NCBI GenBank assembly: GCA_946479905.1
Contig: CAMLIA010000013.1
Span: 1-42,758 of the forward strand
DNA from: an uncultured Frankiales bacterium
Lineage (GTDB): Bacteria > Actinomycetota > Actinomycetes > Mycobacteriales > SCTD01
DNA: 42,758 nucleotides
Direction of reading: 5' to 3'
Of the stretch, positions 1 to 6,915 are shown in pieces (positions within the stretch are counted from its first letter, which is position 1; the number at the start of each line of letters is the position of its first letter). The position numbers and the translations under genes are program-made. A model generated the notes under the pieces. The model made no database searches. It had not been told where the DNA came from and saw only the letters and a program-made list of their open reading frames with translations.

Positions 1-1496
1 GGGTTCACCACGTCGAAGGCGATCCCGCGCTCGGTGACCTGCCTGCGCAGCGACTCGTCCACGTCGGCCTCGCAGTAGTAGGTCCCGACCTGGCCGTCGA
101 GGTAGGCGCTCATCGTGGGGCCGCCGAAGCGGGGGGTGTGCACCGAGGTCTCGATGTCCAGGCCGAAGTCGAGGATGTTGAGGGTGTTCTGCACGATGTT
201 CTGGATCAGCCCGACCGACGGGGAGCCGGCAGTGAGCACCGGTGTGCCGTCCTTGAAGATGATCGTGGGCGCGACGTAGCAGGAGCCGCGGCCGCCGGCC
301 TTCGGCAGGTTGCCCAGGAAGTGCACGGCACCGGCCCACAGCGGCACCCCGTCGACGTACAGGCCGTTGGTCCACGGCAGGCTCATGACCGAGTGCAGGA
401 CGCTCGCGACGTTGCCGTCCTTGTCGACCACGGTGACGTGGTTCGAGCCCGGGTACGGCGGACTGCCGACTGCCTTCGGGTCGCTCGTCCGCATCAGCTC
501 GAACCGCTGGGCGGCGTACTCCTTGCTCGTGATGAGGTCCAGCGGGACGTAGTGGTCGCGCGGGTCGCGCTGGTTGAAGCCGTCGGCGTACACCTCGCCG
601 CAGAACCGGGTCAGCCAGTACAGGGTGTCCGCGCTCTGCGTCGGGGGGCCCCACTCCAGCAGCGGGATCTGCTCGACCAGGTTGAGGATCTCGATGACGT
701 GCGTGCCGCCCCGGTCCGGCGGCGGGGAGCCGACCACGTCGTAGCCGCGGTAGCTGCCCCGGGCCGGCTCCATCCAGCGCGCCTCGTAGTCCTCCAGGTC
801 CTGTCGCGTCAGCACCCCACCGGCGGCCTGCACGGTGTCGACCACCTTCTGCGCGAAGGCGCCGCGGTAGAACCAGTCGTTGCCCTCGTCCACCAGGTGG
901 GTCAGCGTCTCGGCGAGACGCGGCTGGCGCAGCACCTCGCCGACGTCGATCAGGCGGCCGCTCGGGAAGAACACCTCCTGGCCGTCGCGGGAGCGGCCGA
1001 GCGTCGCCATCTGCTCGAAGGCCATGCCGTAGAGGAAGGGGTAGACCTCGAAGCCCTCGCTCGCGAGCTCGATCGCGGGGGCGACGAGGTCGGCCTTCTT
1101 CATCGACCCGTGCCGCTCCAGCGCCGCCTCGAAGGCAGCCCAGAAGCCCGGCACCGCAACGCTTCTCGCGGTCGCGATGTCGGCCTGCGTGAACGACAGC
1201 AGGTCCTTCGGACGGGCCATCGAGCCGTTGAGGTAGGTCGTCTGCCCCGTCGCGGCGTCGAAGTAGAGCAGCGACAGGACACCGCAGATCGTCGTCATGT
1301 GCGGTTCGACCACCGTCTGCGCCACGCTCGCCGCGAGTGCCGCGTCAGCGGCGTTGCCCCCCGCACGCAGGGTGTCGGTCGCGACCCGGGTCACGATCGG
1401 GTGACTGGTGACGGCGATGCCCTCGCTGCCCTGCGCGGCCTGCTTGCGCCCGAAGCGCGCCGCGTCCGTCAGCTCCTTGCGGGTGGAGAGGTCCAT
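1..1496 (-). CDS. GGT-fold Ntn-hydrolase (gamma-glutamyltransferase family), 3' end beyond window
   Basis: About 498 residues are visible; the C-terminus lies off the left edge. The GGT fold is clear from RAGGNAADAALAA near the N-terminus, VTVVDKDGN at the autoprocessing junction, and APTIIFKDG. The ATG at 1494-1496 follows a purine-rich GGGAAGGA at 5-nt spacing. From remembered alignment with E. coli GGT, the processing threonine is replaced by serine (GSNH, residue 351, codon 444-446). The oxyanion Gly-Gly of GSPGGS is Ser-Val (GSPSVG). The glutamate-binding Arg of DFRE is absent (LNGSM), and the NNQMDD aspartate region is LWAGAVHF. I see no signal peptide, unlike periplasmic GGTs. It is transcribed away from the FAD oxidase at 1596, with an operator between them. 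It is a sure member of the GGT superfamily but probably not a glutathione-using GGT; the acyl substrate is unknown. Confidence 0.85.
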   Translation of the reverse strand, partial: MDLSTRKELTDAARFGRKQAAQGSEGIAVTSHPIVTRVATDTLRAGGNAADAALAASVAQTVVEPHMTTICGVLSLLYFDAATGQTTYLNGSMARPKDLLSFTQADIATARSVAVPGFWAAFEAALERHGSMKKADLVAPAIELASEGFEVYPFLYGMAFEQMATLGRSRDGQEVFFPSGRLIDVGEVLRQPRLAETLTHLVDEGNDWFYRGAFAQKVVDTVQAAGGVLTRQDLEDYEARWMEPARGSYRGYDVVGSPPPDRGGTHVIEILNLVEQIPLLEWGPPTQSADTLYWLTRFCGEVYADGFNQRDPRDHYVPLDLITSKEYAAQRFELMRTSDPKAVGSPPYPGSNHVTVVDKDGNVASVLHSVMSLPWTNGLYVDGVPLWAGAVHFLGNLPKAGGRGSCYVAPTIIFKDGTPVLTAGSPSVGLIQNIVQNTLNILDFGLDIETSVHTPRFGGPTMSAYLDGQVGTYYCEADVDESLRRQVTERGIAFDVVN

Positions 1497-1535
1497 CAAC
1501 GTCCTTCCCGGGATGACGGGGCGCCCGCCATGTCC

Positions 1536-1551
1536 AGATTGTTGACAATCT
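1536..1551. promoter_or_regulatory. GntR-type operator 1 between the divergent GGT-like and FAD oxidase genes
   Basis: A perfect inverted repeat, AGATTGT-TG-ACAATCT (7-bp arms, 2-bp centre). It is the exact reverse complement of the site at 2690-2705. Embedded TTGACA (1542-1547) is a consensus -35 for the oxidase gene, with a weak AAGACT (1566-1571) 18 bp later, so a bound repressor would occlude the promoter. ATTGTnnACAAT is typical of FCD-type GntR operators. The cognate regulator is inferred to be the GntR protein encoded at 8463-9167. Confidence 0.75.
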
Positions 1552-1595
1552 TGCGGTCCCACGTCAAGACTCCTCGGTCGACGGGAGGGATCCTC

Positions 1596-2648
1596 GTGAC
1601 GGTGGTCGTGGTGGGCGGCGGTGCGATGGGTGCCGCGACAGCCTGGTGGCTCACGCGGCAGGGGCAGCGCGTCACGCTCCTGGAGCAGTTCGCTCCCGGC
1701 CACGACCAGGGCAGCTCGCACGGACGTGCGCGGATCTTCCGGCTGGCCTACCGCGATCCCGCGTACGTCGCCCTGGCCCGCCGGGCGCAGCAGCTGTGGC
1801 GCGTCCTCGAGGAGGCCTCGGGCACCCAGTTGCTCGAGGTCACCGGCGGCCTGGACCACGGCCCGGTGCCCGTCATCGCCGAGCTGCGGCGCTCGCTCGA
1901 GGACAACGGGATCGCCACGGAGCAGCTCTCCCCTGCCGAGGCGCACGACCGCTGGCCCGGCATGCGGTTCGACGAGGCCGTGCTCCACCAGCCCGAGGCC
2001 GGCCGGCTGCACGCCGACGGGACGCTGCGGGCTCTGCACGGGCTCCTGCAGACCGAGGGCGTCGACGTCCGCCACGGCGTCCGGGCCCTCGACGTGCGCG
2101 AGCGCTCAGGTCACGTCGAGGTGGACACCACCGACGGCACCGTCGTCGGCGACGTGGTCGTCCTCGCGGTCGGGGCGTGGGTGCCGTCGCTGACCAGGTC
2201 CCTTCCCTTCGCCGCTGAGCTGCCGCGCTTCCGGGTGACCCAGGAGCAGCCGGGCTACTTCCGGGTGCTCGATGACACGCCGTACCCCTCCTTCCTGCAC
2301 CACGACGAGTCCGAGACGCGCCTGGGCTTCGGGTCGTACGGCATGCTCTCGCCCGACCGCGGGCTCAAGGTCGGCCTGCACGGCGCCGGGATCGAGGTCG
2401 ACCCCGACGATCGGCCAGCGCTCTCCCCCGACGGGGTGCGCCGGCTCACCGACTACGTCGCGGAGTGGTTCCCGGGTGCCTTCCCGGAGCCGCTGCACGT
2501 CGACTCCTGCCTCTACACGAGCACCCCGGACGAGAGCTTCGTGCTGCGCCGGTGGGGACGGGTCGTCGTCTGCTCGCCGTGCTCCGGCCACGGCTTCAAG
2601 TTCGTCCCCGCGATCGGCGAGCTGGTCGCGGCCCTCGCGCTGCAGTAG
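1596..2648 (+). CDS. Covalent-FAD amine oxidase, monomeric sarcosine / L-pipecolate oxidase family
   Basis: This 350-aa flavoprotein should oxidise a secondary amine (sarcosine, N-methyl amino acid or pipecolate type) to an imine with reduction of O2 to H2O2. The N-terminal dinucleotide fold is VVVVGGGAMGAATAW, followed by SSHGRARIFRLAY, a hallmark of the MSOX/MTOX/PIPOX family. Cys305 in CLYTSTPDESF matches the cysteine that carries covalent FAD in MSOX. Lys258 and His262 in GLKVGLH match the O2-activating lysine and active-site histidine, and the C-terminus has SGHGFKF. I chose the GTG at 1596 because GGGAGG lies 7 nt upstream and the fold begins at residue 2; the frame is open much further upstream but that part is antisense to the hydrolase gene. 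With ALDH7 and HglS nearby, pipecolate is the preferred guess, but the substrate cannot be read from sequence. Confidence 0.9.
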   Translation: MTVVVVGGGAMGAATAWWLTRQGQRVTLLEQFAPGHDQGSSHGRARIFRLAYRDPAYVALARRAQQLWRVLEEASGTQLLEVTGGLDHGPVPVIAELRRSLEDNGIATEQLSPAEAHDRWPGMRFDEAVLHQPEAGRLHADGTLRALHGLLQTEGVDVRHGVRALDVRERSGHVEVDTTDGTVVGDVVVLAVGAWVPSLTRSLPFAAELPRFRVTQEQPGYFRVLDDTPYPSFLHHDESETRLGFGSYGMLSPDRGLKVGLHGAGIEVDPDDRPALSPDGVRRLTDYVAEWFPGAFPEPLHVDSCLYTSTPDESFVLRRWGRVVVCSPCSGHGFKFVPAIGELVAALALQ

Positions 2649-2654
2649 CCCGTC

Positions 2655-2684
2655 TTGCGCTCCCATCCCCGTCACACGTACCCT
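2655..2684 (+). promoter_or_regulatory. Promoter of the DUF885-to-gntR operon
   Basis: TTGCGC (2655-2660) and TACCCT (2679-2684) are separated by 18 bp, a plausible sigma-70-type promoter. The predicted start of transcription falls about 7 nt later, inside the operator at 2690-2705, which suits steric repression. Prediction only. Confidence 0.5.
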
Positions 2685-2689
2685 GCCGC

Positions 2690-2705
2690 AGATTGTCAAC
2701 AATCT
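2690..2705. promoter_or_regulatory. GntR-type operator 2, before the catabolic operon
   Basis: AGATTGT-CA-ACAATCT, a perfect 7-bp-arm inverted repeat and the reverse complement of operator 1 at 1536-1551. It overlaps the expected transcription start and lies just before the GAGAGGG ribosome-binding site of the gene at 2721. Because the gntR gene is the last gene of this run, the site implies autoregulation together with substrate-controlled induction. Confidence 0.75.
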
Positions 2706-2720
2706 GAGAGGGTTCTCCTG

Positions 2721-4355
2721 GTGCAGCACCACGCGCTCGCACGGCTGTCCGACGACTTCTTCGACGTGAAGGTCGAGCTGGACCCGCTCTCCGCATCGCT
2801 CATGGGCATCGACCGCGGGGCAGACCGGCTGCCGGACCTCAGCGCAGAGGGTCACGCCGCGTTCGCCGCACGACTGCGCGCGCTCGAGCAGCAGGTGCTC
2901 GGTCTGGACGAGCAGGCGCTGGACGAGGAGGACCGGGTCACCCGGCAGGTGCTGCTCCACGAGCTGTCGACCACCGCGACGTCGCTGGAGGACAGCGCTG
3001 TGGAGATGTCCGCCGGTGGTCCGCTGTCACCGTTCGCCCTGCTGCTCAGCGTGCTCCCCAAGACGGAGCGGAGCAGCTCTGCCACGGACTACGTCGCCCG
3101 GCTGCGTGCCGTCCCGGAGCTGCTGGCTCAGGCGGTGCAGCGGTTCGACACGGGTGCCGCGACGGGTCGCACCTGCACCCGGCGCGCGCTCGAGCAGACG
3201 ATCGGGCAGATCGACAGCGTCCTGCAGGCGCAGGGGGCCCCGTTCTGCCAGCCCTTCCCCGCCGACGAGTCCGTCGTCACCGTCGCCCAGGACGTGGTGG
3301 TCCCCGCGCTCGCCGTCTTCCGCGACCAGCTCACCCGGCTGCTGCCCGGTGCGCGCGACGCGGAGCACAGCGGACTCGTGCACGTCCCCGGCGGGCTGGA
3401 GAGCTACGCCCACGTCGTGCGGGAGCACACCACGACGGGCCGGACGCCGGAGGAGATCCACCAGCTGGGGTTGGAGATGTGCGCCGCCCTTCGCGAGGAG
3501 TACGCCGTGCTGGGCGAGAAGGTCTTCGGGACACGGGACTTCGCGGAGGTCGTGGACCGGCTGCGGCGCGACCCGGAGCTCCGGTACCGCGCGCCGGAGG
3601 AGATCGAGGCAGATGCCAGGGCCGCTCTGGCCCGCGCGGAGCAGGCCCTCCCCGCGTGGTTCGGGATGCGGCACCGCGCGGCCTGCGAGGTGCACCGGAT
3701 GAGCGACGTGGAGGCTCCCACCGGGGTGCTGGGCTACTACCAGCCGTCGTCGACGAAGCTCGGCCGCCCGGGCCGCCACTGGATCAACACCCACGCGCCT
3801 CAGACGCGGACGCGCTACGAGTACGAGACGCTCGCCTTCCACGAGAGCGTCCCCGGCCATCACCTGCAGTTCGCCCTGGCCGACGAGCTCAGCGCGTTGC
3901 CGGCCTTCCGCCGCAACGGGTACGTCACCGCCTTCGGCGAGGGCTGGGCGCTCTACACCGAGCGGCTCTGCGACGAGATGGGGCTGTACTCCTCCGACCT
4001 CGCCCGCTTCGGCATGCTGTCGTTCGACTCCTGGCGGGCCTGCCGGCTGGTCGTGGACACCGGCATCCACGCCTTCGGGTGGACCCGGCAGCGCGGCGTC
4101 GAGTTCATGCAGGCGAACACCGCACTGACGGCGGAGAACATCAGCAACGAGGTCGACCGCTACATCGCGTGGCCCGGCCAGGCGCTGGCCTACATGACGG
4201 GCCGCCTCGAGATCGACCGGCTCCGGCGTCTCGCCGAGGAGCAGCGCGGCGCGCGCTTCGACATCAGGGACTTCCACGACGTGGTCCTCGGCGGTGGCAG
4301 CCTGCCGCTGACGGTCCTCGACGACGTCGTGAGCCGTTGGGCCGCAGCGGCATGA
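2721..4355 (+). CDS. DUF885 family metallopeptidase-like protein
   Basis: A 544-aa protein of the DUF885 family, which is related to zinc carboxypeptidases. The metal-site motif HESVPGHH is at residues 374-381, followed by FGEGWALYTERL, which supplies the next glutamate, and by the family C-terminal block with EVDRYIAWPGQALAYMTG. No signal peptide or membrane segment is seen, so it should be cytosolic. The GTG at 2721 is preceded by GAGAGGG at 8-nt spacing; the frame stays open upstream but through the operator. It is the first gene of a run of five, with the next gene starting 4 nt after its stop. In this setting it could release an amino acid from a peptide or conjugate before oxidation; that role is inferred. 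Confidence 0.85.
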   Translation: MQHHALARLSDDFFDVKVELDPLSASLMGIDRGADRLPDLSAEGHAAFAARLRALEQQVLGLDEQALDEEDRVTRQVLLHELSTTATSLEDSAVEMSAGGPLSPFALLLSVLPKTERSSSATDYVARLRAVPELLAQAVQRFDTGAATGRTCTRRALEQTIGQIDSVLQAQGAPFCQPFPADESVVTVAQDVVVPALAVFRDQLTRLLPGARDAEHSGLVHVPGGLESYAHVVREHTTTGRTPEEIHQLGLEMCAALREEYAVLGEKVFGTRDFAEVVDRLRRDPELRYRAPEEIEADARAALARAEQALPAWFGMRHRAACEVHRMSDVEAPTGVLGYYQPSSTKLGRPGRHWINTHAPQTRTRYEYETLAFHESVPGHHLQFALADELSALPAFRRNGYVTAFGEGWALYTERLCDEMGLYSSDLARFGMLSFDSWRACRLVVDTGIHAFGWTRQRGVEFMQANTALTAENISNEVDRYIAWPGQALAYMTGRLEIDRLRRLAEEQRGARFDIRDFHDVVLGGGSLPLTVLDDVVSRWAAAA

Positions 4356-4359
4356 GCAG

Positions 4360-5517
4360 GTGAGCCGAGTGACCTCGGACCGCGCCGACGTCGTGGTGGT
4401 GGGAGGCGGCGTCATCGGGTGCGCCATCGCCTACGAGCTCGCCGCCGCCGGGCTGGACGTCGTGCTGCTGGAGGCCGGCGAGCTCGGCGCCGGTTCGACC
4501 GCCAAGGCCGCCGGAGGCATCCGCTCCTCCTTCAGCGACCCGGTGAACATCGCCATGGGCAAGCGGGGGCTGGACGTGTACGCGGGGTTCAAGGAGCGGT
4601 TCGACCAGGACATCGACTTCCGGCGGCACGGCTACCTGTTCTCCCTCAGCGACCAGACGAGCCTGGCGTCCTTCGAGCGCTCGGTGGCCCTGCAGAACGA
4701 GGTCGGCATCGCCAGCCGCTTCGTCGACGCCGGGCAGGCCCGTGAGCTCTCCCCGCTGCTGTGCACCGACGACGCGCTGGCGCACGTCTACTCGCCGCAC
4801 GACGCGCAGGCCACGCCGGACGCCGTCGTGCAGGGCTACGCCCGGGCCGCCCGCAGGGCCGGGGCACGGCTGCTGCCGGGGACGCCGGTCATCGGCGTCG
4901 AGGTCGACGGCGGGGCAGTGCACGGTGTCCGTACCGCGTCGACGACCTATCGGGCGCCGAAGGTGGTCTGCGCCGCGGGGGCCTGGTCCGGCCGCATCGG
5001 GCAGCTGGCCGGCGTCGCGCTGCCCGTGACCCCCTCGCGCCGGGTGGTCGCCTTCACCGGGCCGGTCTTCGACGCACCCCGCGCGTGGCCGCTGACCGTC
5101 GACTTCCCGTCCGCGCTGTACTTCCACCCGGAGGGCCGGGGCGTCGCGGTGGGCTGGACGGACCCGCACGAGCCGGATGGCTTCGACCTCACCGTGCGGC
5201 TGCAGCAGTGGCTGGAGCGCGCCGCCCCGGACATCGCCCGGCGCGCGCCTGCGCTGCTCGACCTGCCCCTGCGCCGTGCCTGGGCGGGGCTGTACGAGAA
5301 CACCCCCGATCACAACCAGGTCATCGGCAGCTCCGACGACGTGGACGGCTTCCTCTACGCCACCGGGTTCTCCGGGCACGGCTTCCTCATGGCACCGGCC
5401 ACGTCCGAGGTCGTGCGCGACCTCGTGCTCGGCAAGGAGCCGGAGTTCGACATCAGCGGCTTCGCGGTCGAGCGCTTCGCCCGTGCCGACCTCCGCCTCG
5501 AGCACAACGTCATCTGA
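4360..5517 (+). CDS. FAD-dependent amine oxidase, DadA / sarcosine oxidase beta type
   Basis: A 385-aa flavoprotein of the DAO superfamily. The FAD fold is VVVVGGGVIGCAIAYELA, followed by STAKAAGGIRSSF typical of the SoxB/DadA branch, and the C-terminal FAD-contact segment is GLYENTPDHNQVIG with ATGFSGHGFLMAP. It lacks the CxYTxTPDE covalent cysteine seen in the other oxidase at 1596, so FAD is expected to be non-covalent. It should oxidise a secondary amine or amino acid; L-pipecolate, D-amino acids or N-alkyl amino acids are possibilities. GTG at 4360 is used; GTG at 4369 (residue 4) has a better-placed AGGTGAG and may be the real start. Its stop overlaps the next start in ATGA. Confidence 0.85.
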   Translation: MSRVTSDRADVVVVGGGVIGCAIAYELAAAGLDVVLLEAGELGAGSTAKAAGGIRSSFSDPVNIAMGKRGLDVYAGFKERFDQDIDFRRHGYLFSLSDQTSLASFERSVALQNEVGIASRFVDAGQARELSPLLCTDDALAHVYSPHDAQATPDAVVQGYARAARRAGARLLPGTPVIGVEVDGGAVHGVRTASTTYRAPKVVCAAGAWSGRIGQLAGVALPVTPSRRVVAFTGPVFDAPRAWPLTVDFPSALYFHPEGRGVAVGWTDPHEPDGFDLTVRLQQWLERAAPDIARRAPALLDLPLRRAWAGLYENTPDHNQVIGSSDDVDGFLYATGFSGHGFLMAPATSEVVRDLVLGKEPEFDISGFAVERFARADLRLEHNVI

Positions 5518-6896
5518 TGAGCCGCTTCGTCTCGACCGCCGAGCTGCGGTCGCGCTTCGCCGCCGCGCTGTCGGCGCTGTACGCACGAGAGGTCCCGGCC
5601 TACCGCACGCTCGTCGAGGTCACGCAGCGCGTGAACGCCCAGGTGCGTCGCCGCGAGGGCCGCAGCGCCGGGGACGGCGACCGCGTCGACGTCGAGCGGC
5701 ACGGTGCGATCCGGGTCGGGTCGGCACGCGAACTGGCAGCGGTCGCGCGGCTCTTCGCCGGGCTCGGCATGCACCCGGTCGGCTGCTACGACCTCAGGGC
5801 CTCCGGGGTACCAGTGGTGGCGACCGCCTTCCGGCCGATCGAGCAGGACGAGCTCGCGGCCAACCCGTTCCGGGTCTTCACGTCGATGCTCACGCTGGAC
5901 GACCGGACCTCCTTCACGCAGGACCTGGCTGACCGGGCGCAGCGCTTCCTCGACGCACGCCGGCTGCTGTCGGAGGAGCTGCTCGTCCTGGCGGACCGGG
6001 CGGCCGCGAACGGCGGGCTCGACCACGACGACGCGGCCGCGCTCGTGACGCAGGCTGCAGCGTCGTTCCAGCTGACGACCACGCCTGTCGACCGGACCTG
6101 GTACGCGGAGCTGGCTGCGGTGTCCCCGGTGGCCGCAGACATCGCCGGGGTGCCCACCACGCACCTCAACCACCTGACGCCACGCGTGCTGGACATCGAC
6201 GAGCTGTGGCAGCAGATGACTCAGGCGGGCGTCGAGATGATCCCGGAGATCCAGGGGCCGCCGCGCTGGGACGGCCCGGACGTGCTGCTGCGGCAGACGT
6301 CGTTCCAGGCGCTCGCGGAGCGGCGGCTGTTCCGCGAGCCCGACGGGAGCACCAGCGAGGGTCGGCTCCGGGTCCGCTTCGGGGAGGTCGAGGCCCGCGG
6401 CATCGCGCTCACACCGGTGGGCGCGGAGCTGTACGCCACGGCGCTGCACGACGTGGACGCCCGCTGCGCCGCTGAGCCCGACGTCCCGCGGCAGGTCGTC
6501 CTGCGGCAGGTGTGGGAGCGCACGTTCCCTCACACCGAGCGCGAGCTGCTCCTGCGGGGGCTCGGGGTCTTCACCGTCGCGCCGGTGCTCGACCGGGCGC
6601 GGGACGGCCGGGAGCCGGCCGGCTCGCTGCTCGAGCTGCTGGACGCGGGGTTCCTCACCGCGACGCCCGTCGGGTACGAGGACTTCCTGCCGCGGTCGGC
6701 CGCCGGCATCTTCCGCTCCAACCTGGACGGTGCCCCGCGGGCGGCGTCCGGCGGCAAGGACCGCTACGACGGTGACCGGCTCGAGGGCATCCTCGATCGG
6801 CCCCTGCACGACGCGCACGACCTCTACCGGCAGCAGGCCGACCGGTCCGTGCGGGACTCCCTGACCCTGCTCGGACTCCAGGAGGCACGCACATGA
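5517..6896 (+). CDS. hglS: DUF1338 / HglS-type 2-oxoadipate dioxygenase-decarboxylase
   Basis: A 459-aa protein of the DUF1338 (YdcJ/HglS) family. HglS of Pseudomonas putida is an Fe(II) enzyme converting 2-oxoadipate to D-2-hydroxyglutarate with loss of CO2 in lysine catabolism. Candidate metal ligands are His62 in ERHGAIR, the His216/His219 pair in THLNHLTPRV, and Glu290 or Glu292 in FGEVEARG, with spacing close to the reported His70/His226/Glu294. MHPVGCYDLR and AFRPI are further family blocks. The start ATG overlaps the previous stop (ATGA, 5517-5520), indicating translational coupling. In P. putida, hglS lies beside genes for an FAD pipecolate oxidase and an ALDH7, as here. No D-2-hydroxyglutarate dehydrogenase or aminoadipate transaminase is in the window. 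Confidence 0.85.
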   Translation: MSRFVSTAELRSRFAAALSALYAREVPAYRTLVEVTQRVNAQVRRREGRSAGDGDRVDVERHGAIRVGSARELAAVARLFAGLGMHPVGCYDLRASGVPVVATAFRPIEQDELAANPFRVFTSMLTLDDRTSFTQDLADRAQRFLDARRLLSEELLVLADRAAANGGLDHDDAAALVTQAAASFQLTTTPVDRTWYAELAAVSPVAADIAGVPTTHLNHLTPRVLDIDELWQQMTQAGVEMIPEIQGPPRWDGPDVLLRQTSFQALAERRLFREPDGSTSEGRLRVRFGEVEARGIALTPVGAELYATALHDVDARCAAEPDVPRQVVLRQVWERTFPHTERELLLRGLGVFTVAPVLDRARDGREPAGSLLELLDAGFLTATPVGYEDFLPRSAAGIFRSNLDGAPRAASGGKDRYDGDRLEGILDRPLHDAHDLYRQQADRSVRDSLTLLGLQEART

Positions 6897-6915
6897 GCGA
6901 GGCGCACACATGAGC
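6882..6915 (+). repeat. 17-bp tandem duplication of a ribosome-binding site plus ATG
   Basis: Two adjacent 17-bp units (6882-6898 and 6899-6915) match at 15 of 17 positions. Each contains GAGGC, seven nucleotides and ATGAGC. The first ATG (6893) overlaps the hglS stop and opens a six-codon frame (MSEAHT) whose TGA (6911-6913) overlaps the second ATG (6910), the aldehyde dehydrogenase start. The sequence therefore forms a stop/start relay between the two genes. Confidence 0.8.

Noticed and set aside
138..1595. Open frame continuous with the amine oxidase gene, suggesting an 836-residue protein
   Set aside because: It is antisense to the GGT-like gene and has no domain character. The oxidase fold begins right after GTG 1596, which has a good ribosome-binding site.
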